From positions 62,001 to 126,000 of the forward strand of contig LDXX01000003.1 in assembly GCA_001442925.1 (NCBI GenBank): DNA of 64,000 nucleotides, given 5' to 3'. The stretch comes from Candidatus Kryptonium thompsonii (GTDB lineage Bacteria; Bacteroidota; Ignavibacteria; Kryptoniales; Kryptoniaceae). Shown piece by piece: positions 9,558-18,628 of this stretch (within the stretch, counting starts at the first letter, position 1; each line of letters opens with the position of its first letter). The notes under the pieces were generated by a model. It was not told the DNA's origin and did not search any database. It saw nothing but the letters and a program-made list of their open reading frames with translations. The position numbers and the translations under genes are program-made.

Positions 9558-9863
9558 ATGGATTCATTCATTGCGGTGTTAACCATTTTCGTTTTGGCTA
9601 TGATCGTTGGATTTGAAGTTATCACAAAAGTTCCACCAATTCTTCACACGCCGTTGATGTCGGGTTCAAATGCAATTTCTGGAATCACAATTATAGGTTC
9701 AATTATAGCTGCTGGAGCTAAATACACGACGCTTGCTTCTGTCCTTGGTGTAATTGCAGTTGCATTTGCAACTATAAATGTCGTTGGTGGTTTTCTTGTC
9801 ACCCATAGAATGCTCGAAATGTTTCAGAAGCCAAAATCAGATCAGAAGGAAAAGAAATCGTAA
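9558..9863 (+). CDS. pntAB: NAD(P) transhydrogenase subunit alpha, part 2 (PntAB)
   Basis: A 101-residue membrane protein with about three hydrophobic segments (TIFVLAMIVGFEVI; ITIIGSIIAAGA; VLGVIAVAFATINVVGGFLV) and a Lys/Glu-rich cytoplasmic tail. The motif VPPILHTPLMSGSNAISG is the signature of transhydrogenase domain II alpha. It sits 23 bases after pntAA and 22 before pntB. It forms part of the proton channel. Confidence 0.95.
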   Translation: MDSFIAVLTIFVLAMIVGFEVITKVPPILHTPLMSGSNAISGITIIGSIIAAGAKYTTLASVLGVIAVAFATINVVGGFLVTHRMLEMFQKPKSDQKEKKS

Positions 9864-9885
9864 TTAAAACAAAAGTAAATTTACT

Positions 9886-11271
9886 ATGCCACAAGCACTT
9901 GTAAATATTGCTTATTTAATTTCGGCTTTGTTATTCGTCTTTGCTTTTAAAGGTTTGTCCCATCCACGAACTGCGATTAGAGGCAATCTTCTCGGAGCAC
10001 TTGGAATGTTGATAGCAATTGTTGTAACATTGATGGATAAATCAATTGTAAGCTATGAACTTATCATTTTAGGTTTTATAATTGGTGGGGTTATTGGGGC
10101 GGTTTTAGCTATTAAGGTTCAAATGACCGCTATGCCCCAGATGGTTGCCTTGTTTAATGGTTTCGGTGGTGGTGCTTCGACGCTTGTTGCTGCGCTTGCT
10201 TTTATTGAGGCAACGCAATTAAACAAAACTCTTGGGACGCAAGAAACTGTCGCAACAGTTGCATCTGGAATAATTGGTGCGGTTACATTTTGGGGAAGTC
10301 TGGTAGCTTTTGGAAAGCTCGAGGGCATAATTGAGGAAAGGCCAGTTAGATATAAGGGAGACCAAATTGTTAAAATTTTATTTGCACTTTCTTCTATTAT
10401 CCTTGGCATTTACTTTGGACTTGAGCGAGATATAAGCTATTACTGGTATTTAGTAGCGGCATCATCAGTTCTTGGTGTTCTTTTGACCATTCCGATTGGC
10501 GGTGCGGATATGCCAGTAGTGATTTCTTTATTAAACTCATACTCAGGACTCGCTGCTTGTGCTACGGGTTTCGTTCTAAATAATAATGTTTTGATCATTT
10601 CTGGCTCGCTTGTTGGTGCATCTGGAATTATACTTACAAATCTTATGTGTAAAGCGATGAATAGATCTTTGACAAATGTTTTATTCGGTGGATTTGGTGA
10701 GATAGTTGCAGGTGCTGATGAAGACAAGGTTTATGGTGGTAAGGTGAAATCGGCTTCACCTGAGGAAGTGGCGATGCTACTTGAAAATGCAAGACGTGTT
10801 GTTATAGTTCCTGGTTATGGAATGGCAGTCTCACAGGCGCAATTTGCAATTCGTGATTTGATGAAAGTTCTCGAATCCAAAGGGATTGAGGTTGAATTTG
10901 CAATTCATCCAGTTGCAGGAAGAATGCCTGGGCATATGAATGTTTTGCTTGCGGAGGCAAATATACCGTATGAAAAATTAAAAGAGATGGATGAGATAAA
11001 CCCAACATTTGAGCAAACGGATGTATCAATTGTAATTGGGGCAAATGATGTTGTGAATCCACTTGCCCGAACAGATTCAAACAGTCCGATTGCGGGTATG
11101 CCAATTCTTGATGTTGATAAATCAAAAACAGTTGTCGTAATAAAACGAAGTTTAGCGCCGGGATTTGCTGGGATACCGAACCCATTATTTGCAGCGGATA
11201 ATACCTTGATGCTTTTTGGAGATGCGAAGAAGATGGTTCAGGAGCTGATAAACGCCTTAAAAGAGTCTTGA
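9886..11271 (+). CDS. pntB: NAD(P) transhydrogenase subunit beta (PntB)
   Basis: 461 residues: about nine transmembrane helices (residues 1-260, with KVQMTAMPQMVALFNGFGGGAS) followed by the NADP(H)-binding domain III. Domain III shows VPGYGMAVSQAQ, FAIHPVAGRMPGHMNVLLAEANIPY, GANDVVNPLARTD and the closing KRSLAPGFAGIPNPLF, all conserved. Length and motif order are normal. It is the last gene of the pnt operon and is followed after 29 bases by a clear intrinsic terminator. Confidence 0.96.
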   Translation: MPQALVNIAYLISALLFVFAFKGLSHPRTAIRGNLLGALGMLIAIVVTLMDKSIVSYELIILGFIIGGVIGAVLAIKVQMTAMPQMVALFNGFGGGASTLVAALAFIEATQLNKTLGTQETVATVASGIIGAVTFWGSLVAFGKLEGIIEERPVRYKGDQIVKILFALSSIILGIYFGLERDISYYWYLVAASSVLGVLLTIPIGGADMPVVISLLNSYSGLAACATGFVLNNNVLIISGSLVGASGIILTNLMCKAMNRSLTNVLFGGFGEIVAGADEDKVYGGKVKSASPEEVAMLLENARRVVIVPGYGMAVSQAQFAIRDLMKVLESKGIEVEFAIHPVAGRMPGHMNVLLAEANIPYEKLKEMDEINPTFEQTDVSIVIGANDVVNPLARTDSNSPIAGMPILDVDKSKTVVVIKRSLAPGFAGIPNPLFAADNTLMLFGDAKKMVQELINALKES

Positions 11272-11300
11272 GAATTGATCTTGATGTTTGTTATCTTTAG

Positions 11301-11330
11301 CCCCGACAAATATGTCGGGGTTTTTTATTT
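11301..11330 (+). terminator. Intrinsic terminator of the pnt operon
   Basis: Perfect 8-bp GC-rich stem CCCCGACA / TGTCGGGG with loop AATA (11301-11320), followed by TTTTTTATTT. It lies 29 bases after pntB on the plus strand. The opposite strand has no T run, so it should act only on pnt, although udg converges on it. Confidence 0.92.
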
Positions 11331-12020
11331 TATAAGTTCCTTGGAACGAGTGAAAATTTCATCAAACATTTTTTCGGTCAATTTTCCTGTGAAAGTATTC
11401 CTTTGGCTTGGGTGATATGAACAAAGTAGGGTTATTTTTTTCTTATCCCGTTGAAAAGTTAATTCATTGCCGTGATAAAATTTCGAATTGCCGTTTATTC
11501 TCTCAAAACCAATGTCAATCAAAGTTTTTATAGTTGTTGCGAACGAGATTTGCCCGAGCGTTACGATGACCTTTACATTTTTTAGAAGCATTAATTCATT
11601 TTTTAGGTAGTCATTGCAGTTTTTGATCTCTTGTGATGTTGGTTTATTTTCAGGTGGGGCGCATCTGACGACGGCGGTGATGTAACAGTTGTTAAGTTTT
11701 AAACCATCATCTTTTGAAATCGATTCAGGTTGGTTCGAAAATCCAAATTTGTAAAGTGTTTTGTAAAGCCAATCGCCGCTTCTATCCCCTGTGAACATTC
11801 TTCCAGTTCTATTTCCACCATGTGCAGCGGGTGCAAGTCCAACGATTAAAAGTTGAGCGGATTGATCTCCAAATCCTGTGAGTGGTTTCCCCCAATAATC
11901 CCAATTTTTAAATCTTGCTACTTTTTCCTTGGCTACTTTCTCACGCCATTTGACAAGGCGAGGACATTTGTGGCAGTTTATAATTATATGGTTAAGCTCT
12001 TCGATTGATTTAAGGTTCAA
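11325..12020 (-). CDS. Family 5 uracil-DNA glycosylase (UDGb type)
   Basis: Removes uracil and related deaminated bases from DNA at the start of base-excision repair. 231 residues. The family 5 signature GLAPAAHGGNRTGRMFTGD (about residues 60-78) is complete, with Ala rather than a catalytic Asp/Asn in motif 1 as usual for UDGb. The C-terminal motif is SYHPSQRNTF. Cysteines in NCHKCPRL near the N-terminus, VVRCAPP and NCNDYL are placed to bind the 4Fe-4S cluster. The start is TTG at 12020. Such thermostable UDGs are common in thermophiles. Confidence 0.88.
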   Translation of the reverse strand: MNLKSIEELNHIIINCHKCPRLVKWREKVAKEKVARFKNWDYWGKPLTGFGDQSAQLLIVGLAPAAHGGNRTGRMFTGDRSGDWLYKTLYKFGFSNQPESISKDDGLKLNNCYITAVVRCAPPENKPTSQEIKNCNDYLKNELMLLKNVKVIVTLGQISFATTIKTLIDIGFERINGNSKFYHGNELTFQRDKKKITLLCSYHPSQRNTFTGKLTEKMFDEIFTRSKELIK

Positions 12021-12120
12021 TTTTTAAAGATATTTTTTTGTTGCAAATTTTTAAGTCGAGATATGGTGAATTGTTTTAGGTTAAAGGGATTAAAAATAAA
12101 CGAAATAAAGGGACATAAAT

Positions 12121-12243
12121 TTGCCAAATGCGATGAACAAATTCGCATCGCCACAAGAAATAGATAAACCTATTCGTTCACTTTTGATGTTTAAGGCGCC
12201 AAGGTTGTTTTGGGATTACAATAGAACAATATCAATCTGGTGA
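12121..12243 (+). CDS. Possible small ORF (40 aa), unknown
   Basis: Between two genes read from the other strand lies a 40-codon frame from TTG 12121 to TGA 12241-12243. A Shine-Dalgarno-like AGGGAC is 7 bases before the TTG; an in-frame ATG is at 12133. The protein would begin MPNAMNKFASPQEIDKPIRS and end with FWDYNRTISIW. The residue mix looks protein-like but I recognise no family. It could be a genuine small protein or the remnant of a larger gene that came in with the adjacent ACT gene. Confidence 0.3.
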   Translation: MPNAMNKFASPQEIDKPIRSLLMFKAPRLFWDYNRTISIW

Positions 12244-12253
12244 AAGTTTTAAT

Positions 12254-12691
12254 TTAGCCTCTTGGGAGTTTAAGTGTGCTTAAAATACGCGATGCTTTTT
12301 TAGCATCGGCATCGTTGTCAAAGGCAAAGAAAGCAACAAATTTGTTGCCCAAAACTGAAGCCTTCACGAAAGACAAATTAATCCCCGCTTCTGCTAAAGC
12401 ATTAGTCATCAAGTGTCCTAAGCCTGGTTTATTTTGACCTTCGATACGGAGCACAACGGGAGTGGATACCTCAGAAAAGCCCACAGACTTTGCAGCTTCA
12501 GTTGCTTTTTTGCCCTTGACAGGACCAAGATAAACAACGCCAAAATTCGCTTTTGCAGGGTTGCGTTCAACCAAAACAACTTGTAAGTCAACTTTTGCTT
12601 GGGCAAATGGTTCTAATACCTTGGCAAGCGTTCCTGGTTTGTCCTCGATTTCCCCGCTCCACAAGGCGACTTTCTGTACCTTTAAAGGCAT
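12254..12691 (-). CDS. ACT-domain protein, probably acquired by transfer
   Basis: 145 residues with two ACT-like ligand-binding modules. The first is ALWSGEIEDKPGTLAKVLEPFAQAKVDLQ (residues ~7-35) and the second VVLRIEGQNKPGLGHLMTNALAEAGINLS (~75-105); both carry the PG-L turn of the amino-acid-binding site. There is no catalytic domain, so a regulatory or small-molecule-sensing role is likely. Start at ATG 12691 is fixed by a perfect AGGAGG seven bases upstream. Codons are clearly more GC-rich than in the neighbours, and it sits alone with its own promoter. Confidence 0.75.
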   Translation of the reverse strand: MPLKVQKVALWSGEIEDKPGTLAKVLEPFAQAKVDLQVVLVERNPAKANFGVVYLGPVKGKKATEAAKSVGFSEVSTPVVLRIEGQNKPGLGHLMTNALAEAGINLSFVKASVLGNKFVAFFAFDNDADAKKASRILSTLKLPRG

Positions 12692-12746
12692 ATTTTCACC
12701 TCCTAATTTTGATTTTGTAAACCCAAAATCTTGTCGACTTGTAATT

Positions 12747-12775
12747 AATATATAAAACTTGCTCACATTTGTCAA
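12747..12775 (-). promoter_or_regulatory. Sigma-70-type promoter of the ACT-protein gene
   Basis: On the minus strand: -35 TTGACA (12770-12775), 17-base spacer, -10 TATATT (12747-12752). Transcription would start near 12740, giving a leader of about 50 bases before ATG 12691. The -35 box is a perfect consensus. Confidence 0.65.
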
Positions 12776-12913
12776 GATTTTCCCACGCCGATGATCACTT
12801 TTAGAGCAGGGGCACAGGAATATTTCCTACCAGATGATATTTCCCCTCTGTTTGCCCTTAGATATTTCCAAAATTTCTGTGAGTCGGACGGGATTGGTTT
12901 AAAAGATAACTTT

Positions 12914-12935
12914 GGAGCTGGCGTAAGCCAGCTCC
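12914..12935. terminator. Strong hairpin after kbl, terminator-like
   Basis: GGAGCTGGC / GCCAGCTCC, a perfect 9-bp stem with a 4-base loop (GTAA on plus), 13 bases beyond the kbl stop. Neither strand has an immediate T run, so termination may be weak or Rho-assisted, or the hairpin may protect the 3' end of the kbl-tdh mRNA. Confidence 0.5.
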
Positions 12936-12947
12936 TGGTGAGTTGAT

Positions 12948-14165
12948 TTATGAAATCACTCCCAATCTTTTCCCGACTTTTTTAAATGCCTCAAGTGCTC
13001 TATCGAGATCATCTTTTGATAATGCGGCTGAGATCTGGGCTCTTAATCTTGCTTCTCCCTTTGGAACCACGGGATACCATAAACCTTTGATGTATACACC
13101 TTCTTTTAGTAATTCTTCGCTCATATCCATTGCAAGCGATGCTTCGCCGAGCATTATTGGAACGATTGGATGAATTCCGTCAATTATCTTGAAACCGAGA
13201 TTTTTAATCTCACGCCTGAAATATGCAGTGTTCTCTCTTAGTTTATCAATTAACGAAGTATCCTCCTCAAGCATTTTGATTGCTTCAAGCGTTGCCATGA
13301 TGACACTTGGTGGGAGCGAATTCGAAAATGTGTAAGGTCTTGATTTTTGCCTGAGATATTCAATCATTTCTTTTTTACTGCTGATGAAACCGCCAGCTGC
13401 TCCTCCGATTGCTTTTCCAAGGGTTCCAGAGATAACTTCAACTTGTCCAAATACGCCAAGCTCTTCCGTAGTTCCCCTTCCTGTTTTTCCGATAACTCCA
13501 AGTCCATGAGAATCATCAACGAATAAAATTGCGTTGTATTTTTTTGCAAGTTCAACAAGTTGAGGAAGTGGTGCCATATCTCCTTCCATGCTGAAAACCC
13601 CGTCGGTGGCAATTATTCTGAAGCGGTAATCTTTATCTTTGTCTTCCTCAAGCATTTGTTCGAGCGTTTTCCAGTCGCCGTGTGGATAAACTTTTTTATC
13701 GACAACCTCTGGCTTGCATAATCTTATTCCGTCGATGATGCTAGCGTGGTTTAATCGATCGCTGTAGATGACATCTTTGTAATTTTCATATCCAAGCGCT
13801 TCATTTACGAGCGAAGCGAAAAATCCTTCATTTGCAGCAAAACATGACGAGAAAAGAATTGTATCTTCGGCACCGACAAACTCTGAAATTTTTTCCTCAA
13901 GTTGTTTATGAATTGATTGAGTTCCACAGATAAATCTAACGGATGCGACGCCATAACCATACTCTTTAATTCCACGGATGGCTGCCTCTTTTATTCTTGG
14001 GTGTGAAGCAAGTCCGAGATAATTATTTGATGCAAGCATTATGACTTCTCTTCCGTCAACCCTTACGATCCCGCCTTGTTCGCTCAGCAATGGAATTTCT
14101 TTTTTAAATGTTTTTGTCGCCTGTAATCTGTTTAGTTCTTGAGTTAAAATTTGTGTGTAGTTCAT
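12948..14165 (-). CDS. kbl: Glycine C-acetyltransferase (2-amino-3-ketobutyrate CoA ligase)
   Basis: A PLP enzyme that cleaves 2-amino-3-ketobutyrate with CoA to glycine and acetyl-CoA, the second step of threonine breakdown. 405 residues, normal for the alpha-oxoamine synthase family. Motifs seen: [14 protein letters not shown] (substrate loop), [29 protein letters not shown] (Asp contacting the PLP nitrogen) and the Schiff-base lysine in [14 protein letters not shown] near residue 253. The tdh gene 22 bases upstream decides for Kbl over BioF or serine palmitoyltransferase. Confidence 0.93.
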   Translation of the reverse strand: MNYTQILTQELNRLQATKTFKKEIPLLSEQGGIVRVDGREVIMLASNNYLGLASHPRIKEAAIRGIKEYGYGVASVRFICGTQSIHKQLEEKISEFVGAEDTILFSSCFAANEGFFASLVNEALGYENYKDVIYSDRLNHASIIDGIRLCKPEVVDKKVYPHGDWKTLEQMLEEDKDKDYRFRIIATDGVFSMEGDMAPLPQLVELAKKYNAILFVDDSHGLGVIGKTGRGTTEELGVFGQVEVISGTLGKAIGGAAGGFISSKKEMIEYLRQKSRPYTFSNSLPPSVIMATLEAIKMLEEDTSLIDKLRENTAYFRREIKNLGFKIIDGIHPIVPIMLGEASLAMDMSEELLKEGVYIKGLWYPVVPKGEARLRAQISAALSKDDLDRALEAFKKVGKRLGVIS

Positions 14166-14187
14166 CTTTATGCTAACGATTTTGTTT

Positions 14188-15441
14188 TTAAGGTTTTAAA
14201 ATCACTTTTAAACCATCCCCATTTTTTATGGCGTTGAAGCCCTCTTCAAACTTTTCAAGTGGTAATTGGTGTGTGATAAATCCTGCTTCGAGAATTTTTT
14301 CAGCAAGTCCTGATTTAAGAATTGAACGCATTATCTCCCATGTTTCAAAAACTTTCCTTCCAATTATGCCATGAATTGTGATTCCTTTGAAAATCACATT
14401 TTTTGAAAAATCGATGTTTACATCTCCCTCAGGCAATCCAAGAAGTGATATAGTTCCGCCCATTCTTATAACTTCAAATGCGTCTTGGTAGGCTTTGTAA
14501 TTTCCTGACATTTCAAAAACTATGTCAACGCCCGTTCCGTTGGTTTCTGCTTTAACAGTTTTTATGAATTTCTCTCTTTCCTCCGGGATTGCGACATCGA
14601 AGCAAAAGTCAGCTCCAAATTTTTTCGCAATTGAAAATCTTTTCTCAACAATTTTTTCGTGAGTTGCGCTGGTTCCAGGTTTTGATGCGTCTGTAACGAA
14701 AATTTTTGATGCACCGCTCATTTTTGCAATTGCTGTTGCCATTAACCCTTGGACCCCACATCCAAGAATCGCCACAGTTTGTCCCATTAAGTTAACGGAT
14801 TGTGCAGTATGGACTGCGTTTCCAATCGCATCCATGAATGCGATTATTTCTACGGGAAGCTCACCGTTTCTAAATAAAACTATGTTCTCAGCTGGAACTT
14901 TAACATATTTTGTGAAAGCACCGTCTTCGTGGATCCCTTTTATCTTCGTGTTTTGGCATACATGTTTTTGTCCAATTCTACATTGGTAGCATTTTCCACA
15001 AGTTATATGCATCTCTGCTGAGACGACAAAATTTTCATTTAAAAACTTGATCAAATCGGGATCACCAGCAAGTTCATCGGTATTTCTTTTCCCGATAAAG
15101 TCAGATAAAGTTTTGTCTTCATAGGATTTTACAATTAATAGACCAGCGAGATGTTTTCTCGCTATGTCACCAGCGTCAACAATTTTACCTGCAAATTCAT
15201 GTCCAATGATTACATAAGGTGTCGTGTTTGAGAGCATTTCATCTTTCAATGATTGTTTGCTGTTGTAAATTCCAACATCTGTTCCGCAAATTGCTGACGC
15301 AAGGATTTCAATTTTTACTTCTCTTGGGTCAGTTATTTGGGGTATGGGAACTTCGGTAAGTATCAGTCCCTTTTCCCAATCCTTTTGGGGGTGGGGGGTT
15401 GGTTTGATAACTGCTTTCATGGTGTTGCTTTCGGTGTGCAT
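14188..15441 (-). CDS. tdh: L-threonine 3-dehydrogenase-like zinc alcohol dehydrogenase with an insertion
   Basis: Oxidises threonine to 2-amino-3-ketobutyrate, passed to Kbl. Medium-chain dehydrogenase: catalytic zinc ligands Cys52 (ICGTDVGIY) and His81-Glu82 (IGHEFAGKI); structural zinc cysteines 148, 151, 154 and 162 ([18 protein letters not shown]); Rossmann motif [18 protein letters not shown]. 417 residues against about 345 usual: an extra stretch of roughly 35-45 residues lies between residues 92 and 138, before the structural zinc loop. Start at 15441 has AGGA eight bases upstream; ATG 15420 is an alternative. The pairing with kbl supports threonine as substrate. Confidence 0.85.
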   Translation of the reverse strand: MHTESNTMKAVIKPTPHPQKDWEKGLILTEVPIPQITDPREVKIEILASAICGTDVGIYNSKQSLKDEMLSNTTPYVIIGHEFAGKIVDAGDIARKHLAGLLIVKSYEDKTLSDFIGKRNTDELAGDPDLIKFLNENFVVSAEMHITCGKCYQCRIGQKHVCQNTKIKGIHEDGAFTKYVKVPAENIVLFRNGELPVEIIAFMDAIGNAVHTAQSVNLMGQTVAILGCGVQGLMATAIAKMSGASKIFVTDASKPGTSATHEKIVEKRFSIAKKFGADFCFDVAIPEEREKFIKTVKAETNGTGVDIVFEMSGNYKAYQDAFEVIRMGGTISLLGLPEGDVNIDFSKNVIFKGITIHGIIGRKVFETWEIMRSILKSGLAEKILEAGFITHQLPLEKFEEGFNAIKNGDGLKVILKP

Positions 15442-15493
15442 TTGATATGTCCTTTTACTTTTTGTTAAACCGAGGTTTTGTTAGTTCAGTGTA

Positions 15494-15522
15494 AATATAG
15501 CCAAAAGATTCTTTTAGTTCAA
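15494..15522 (-). promoter_or_regulatory. Promoter of tdh-kbl
   Basis: Minus strand: -35 TTGAAC (15517-15522), 17-base spacer, -10 TATATT (15494-15499). Predicted start near 15487, about 46 bases before tdh. It is divergent from the trp promoter. Confidence 0.55.
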
Positions 15523-15553
15523 TTTGAGATGATTTGAAAACCGTCGATGAAAT

Positions 15554-15582
15554 TTGATAATTTGAATCGTTAAGTTTAAATT
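15554..15582 (+). promoter_or_regulatory. Promoter candidate of the trp cluster
   Basis: TTGATA (15554-15559), 17-base spacer, TAAATT (15577-15582), 33 bases before trpD. An overlapping alternative is TTGAAA (15534-15539), 16 bases, GATAAT (15556-15561). I see no leader peptide with Trp codons and no attenuator hairpin. Confidence 0.4.
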
Positions 15583-15614
15583 CTTACTAAAAAAATTTTC
15601 AATTTGTAAGGCTT

Positions 15615-16637
15615 ATGATAAAAAATGCAATTGCAAAGCTTGTTCAAAATGAAGATTTAAGCCTTGAGGAATCATATTTTGCTATGCGACAGATAATGTC
15701 GGGGGAGGCTGAGCCAGTTCAAATAGCTGGTTTTCTTGTTGGATTGAGGATGAAGGGGGAAACAGCTCACGAGATAGCTGGTTGCGCTAAGGCAATGAGA
15801 GAAAAGGCGGTGAAAGTTGATTTTGAAGATGAGAATTTGATAGATACATGCGGAACTGGGGGAGATGGCGTCGGAACTTTTAATATATCAACGGTTTCTG
15901 CAATTATTGCCAGCGCGGTCGGGGCTAAGGTCGCAAAGCATGGGAATAGATCGATATCAAGCAAATGTGGAAGTGCCGATGTTTTGAAAGAATTAGGTGT
16001 TAACATTGAGTTGACACCAGAGCAAGCAAAAAAGTGTCTTGAGGAGATAAACATAACTTTTTTATTTGCCCCTTTCTATCATACGGCGATGAAATACGCA
16101 GCTCCTGTGAGGCAATCCCTTGGGATAAAGACTATATTTAACATACTTGGTCCACTTACCAATCCAGCAGGAGTGAAAAAGCAAGTTATTGGGGTTTTTT
16201 CAGAGAATTTAACTGAAAAAATTGCCTTTGTTTTAAAAGAACTTGCTTCTGAACATGCTCTTGTTGTCCATGGGACTGGTGGAATTGATGAGATCTCAAT
16301 TGCTGGAGCTACGAAAATAACTGAATTAAAAAATGGCGAAGTCAAAACATATGAGATCGTCCCCGAAGATTTTGGGTTGAAAAGATGGGATTTGAATTTG
16401 ATTCTCGGGGGAGATGCGAAATTAAACGCTGAGATAATAAGAAAAATTCTTGATGGTGAAAGTGGTCCCCATAGAGATGTGACATTGCTTAACTCTGGAG
16501 CTGCAATTTATGTGTCTGGTCTCGCAAGTTCAATTTATGAAGGTATTAAAATGGCTGAAGAAGCGATAGATTCTGGCAGAGCGAAGCAGAAGCTTGAAGA
16601 TTTAGTTAAATTAACAAACAGTTTTAACAAAGTTTAA
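15615..16637 (+). CDS. trpD: Anthranilate phosphoribosyltransferase
   Basis: Joins anthranilate to PRPP, second step of tryptophan synthesis. 340 residues, standard. The PRPP-binding GTGGDGVGTFNIST near residue 80, the KHGNRSISSKCGSADVL motif and NILGPLTNPAG are all present. No TrpG glutaminase domain is fused. It opens the trp cluster; trpE and trpG are not in this window. Confidence 0.96.
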   Translation: MIKNAIAKLVQNEDLSLEESYFAMRQIMSGEAEPVQIAGFLVGLRMKGETAHEIAGCAKAMREKAVKVDFEDENLIDTCGTGGDGVGTFNISTVSAIIASAVGAKVAKHGNRSISSKCGSADVLKELGVNIELTPEQAKKCLEEINITFLFAPFYHTAMKYAAPVRQSLGIKTIFNILGPLTNPAGVKKQVIGVFSENLTEKIAFVLKELASEHALVVHGTGGIDEISIAGATKITELKNGEVKTYEIVPEDFGLKRWDLNLILGGDAKLNAEIIRKILDGESGPHRDVTLLNSGAAIYVSGLASSIYEGIKMAEEAIDSGRAKQKLEDLVKLTNSFNKV

Positions 16638-16641
16638 GTTT

Positions 16642-17820
16642 ATGCCATTAATAATCTCCTTGCTTTTAATTGCGGGTGGAATTTTGGTTTCAATGCTCGA
16701 AACTGCTGTTATAACGCTTGAAGACGCAGAGAAAGTTAAATCTAGGTTGATAGATAAAATTGAATTTTTTAAGAAAAAGCCTGAAAATTTTGCGTTTACA
16801 ATCTCTGTAGCTAAGGCATTGTTTTTTGTCCCTGCTTTTATTTCTCTTGGAGCGTGGACCAAGGGGGAAACAGCATCGCTTTTAGTTGTCTTTTTGGTGT
16901 TGGTTATTTCGTTTTATCTTTTCCATGTGTTGCGAAATTTATCTGAAAGAAAGCCTGAAACAGTGATAAGAAGCTTGTGGTTTTTGGTTTATTTTCTTTT
17001 TTTCATTTTTAAGTTTTCGCTATCTTTACCATTGGGATTTGTTTCATTGTTTTCAAGTAAAAGTGTTAATTTTGTAAAGCGTGAGTTTGAGTTTTTAATT
17101 CATGGCGTTGATGTAGATGAAGCACCAGGTGAGGATTTTCTTCTTAAAAATATCTTTGAGTTTGATGATAAAACCGTGCGAGAAATTATGGTGCCGAGGA
17201 CGAAAGTGGTTGCTCTCGATATAAATGCTCCGCGCGAGAAAGTTATCAAGGTTGTTTTAAATGAAGGATATTCACGCCTTCCCGTTTACAAGGATACGAT
17301 TGATAATATAATTGGTGTGGTTTATGCAAAGGATTTGATAAATTATATCGAGGAGCCAAATTTATTTGTACTTTATGATCTTTTAAGACCTGCTTATTTT
17401 GTCCCCGAGACAAAAAAGATAAGTGAATTGTTAAGAGAGCTTCAAAAAAATAAAATTCACATGGCGATAGTCGTCGATGAATTTGGCGGTTTCAGTGGAA
17501 TAGTAACGCTCGAGGATATACTTGAGGAAATAGTTGGGGAGATACATGATGAGTATGATAAGGTTGAGAAAAATTATGAGGTGTTAAGCGATGGTTCAAT
17601 AATTGTCGACGCGGGGATGCTTGTAAGTGATTTCAATAGGAAATTCGGTGAGGACATACCTGAAGGAACTGATTATGAAAGCATCGGTGGATTTGTTTCA
17701 AAACTTGCAGGGCGAATTCCGAGTGAAGGAGAAAAGATTAAATTTAAAAATGTCGTCTTTGAAGTGCTGAAAAAATCCAAACGAAAAATAGTCGAATTAA
17801 AAATCACGAAGGCAAATTAA
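16642..17820 (+). CDS. CNNM/CBS-domain membrane protein (HlyC/CorC family)
   Basis: 392 residues. N-terminal DUF21/CNNM membrane domain with about four hydrophobic segments (residues 1-135), a CBS pair (~165-290; VREIMVPRTKVVALD, GYSRLPVYKDTIDNIIGVVYAKDL, MAIVVDEFGGFSGIVTLEDILEEIVGEI), and a C-terminal CorC_HlyC domain (~305-390). Relatives are linked to Mg2+/Co2+ efflux, or to gliding (GldE) in Bacteroidetes. It sits inside the trp cluster, 4 bases after trpD and directly abutting trpC (TAA then ATG), so it must be co-transcribed. A role in tryptophan synthesis is not expected. Confidence 0.85.
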   Translation: MPLIISLLLIAGGILVSMLETAVITLEDAEKVKSRLIDKIEFFKKKPENFAFTISVAKALFFVPAFISLGAWTKGETASLLVVFLVLVISFYLFHVLRNLSERKPETVIRSLWFLVYFLFFIFKFSLSLPLGFVSLFSSKSVNFVKREFEFLIHGVDVDEAPGEDFLLKNIFEFDDKTVREIMVPRTKVVALDINAPREKVIKVVLNEGYSRLPVYKDTIDNIIGVVYAKDLINYIEEPNLFVLYDLLRPAYFVPETKKISELLRELQKNKIHMAIVVDEFGGFSGIVTLEDILEEIVGEIHDEYDKVEKNYEVLSDGSIIVDAGMLVSDFNRKFGEDIPEGTDYESIGGFVSKLAGRIPSEGEKIKFKNVVFEVLKKSKRKIVELKITKAN

Positions 17821-18615
17821 ATGAACTTCCTTGAGAGAATTGTTAAAACAAAGTTAATCGAGGTTGAAAGAGCGAAGGAAATTCTACCTTTAAGAGAGTT
17901 GAAAAAAATCGCCGAGAGCTCGAACTATAACCATCGTAGTTTAATTGATGTATTGAAGCAGGGGGATGGTGTTAAGATAATAGCTGAAATAAAAAAATCT
18001 TCACCATCGGTTGGGGATTTAAGCGTTGATAATTTTGATCCCGTTGTAATTGCTAAGGAATATGAAGGCGCTGGGGCAAGCGGGATATCTGTTTTAACTG
18101 ATTTCGAATTTTTTGGCGGTAGGAAACAACATCTCTCGCAGGTGAAGGGGAATGTAAAGGTTCCCATTTTGAGAAAGGATTTCATAATTGATGAGTATCA
18201 AATTTATGAAACGAAGTACATCGGGGCGGATGCTTTCCTTTTAATTGTGAAAATAATTGATGATGTTCAGCTTGAGGATTATTTATCACTTGCGAAAGAG
18301 TTGGAGCTTGATGTCCTTGTTGAGGTTTTTGACAGACACGATATAGCGCGCGCTTTAAAAGTCTCGCCTTATCCAAGATTGATAGGGATAAATAATCGTG
18401 ATCTTGAGACTTTTAAAGTTGACATCAACAGGTCAATTGAACTTTGTGGAATTCTCCCTGACGATGTTGTTAAGGTGAGCGAGAGCGGAATTAACAGTAG
18501 AGAAGATGTTGAGAGAATATCCGATGCTGGTTTTGATGCGGTTCTCGTTGGTGAAGCGTTGATGCGAGCAAAGGATAAAACAAGAAAAATTTTTGAACTT
18601 CTTAGTAAAAACTAA
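17821..18615 (+). CDS. trpC: Indole-3-glycerol phosphate synthase
   Basis: Cyclises CdRP to indole-3-glycerol phosphate. 264-residue TIM barrel. Catalytic lysines and glutamates lie in IIAEIKKSSPSVG (near residue 55), VPILRKDFIIDEYQI and LDVLVEVFD; IGINNRDLETF and VSESGIN form the phosphate site. Separate from trpF, unlike the E. coli fusion. It starts with no gap after the CNNM gene. Confidence 0.96.
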   Translation: MNFLERIVKTKLIEVERAKEILPLRELKKIAESSNYNHRSLIDVLKQGDGVKIIAEIKKSSPSVGDLSVDNFDPVVIAKEYEGAGASGISVLTDFEFFGGRKQHLSQVKGNVKVPILRKDFIIDEYQIYETKYIGADAFLLIVKIIDDVQLEDYLSLAKELELDVLVEVFDRHDIARALKVSPYPRLIGINNRDLETFKVDINRSIELCGILPDDVVKVSESGINSREDVERISDAGFDAVLVGEALMRAKDKTRKIFELLSKN

Positions 18616-18628
18616 ATTTTATGTTCTT

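Noticed and set aside
12820-12869. Three ATATTTCC copies in the gap between kbl and the ACT gene
   Set aside because: Short, irregularly spaced (17 and 25 bases) and low-complexity; too weak for an operator or CRISPR-like array.
15442-15614. Searched for a trp attenuator, leader peptide or T-box
   Set aside because: No Trp-rich short frame, no T-box motif and no terminator hairpin before trpD.
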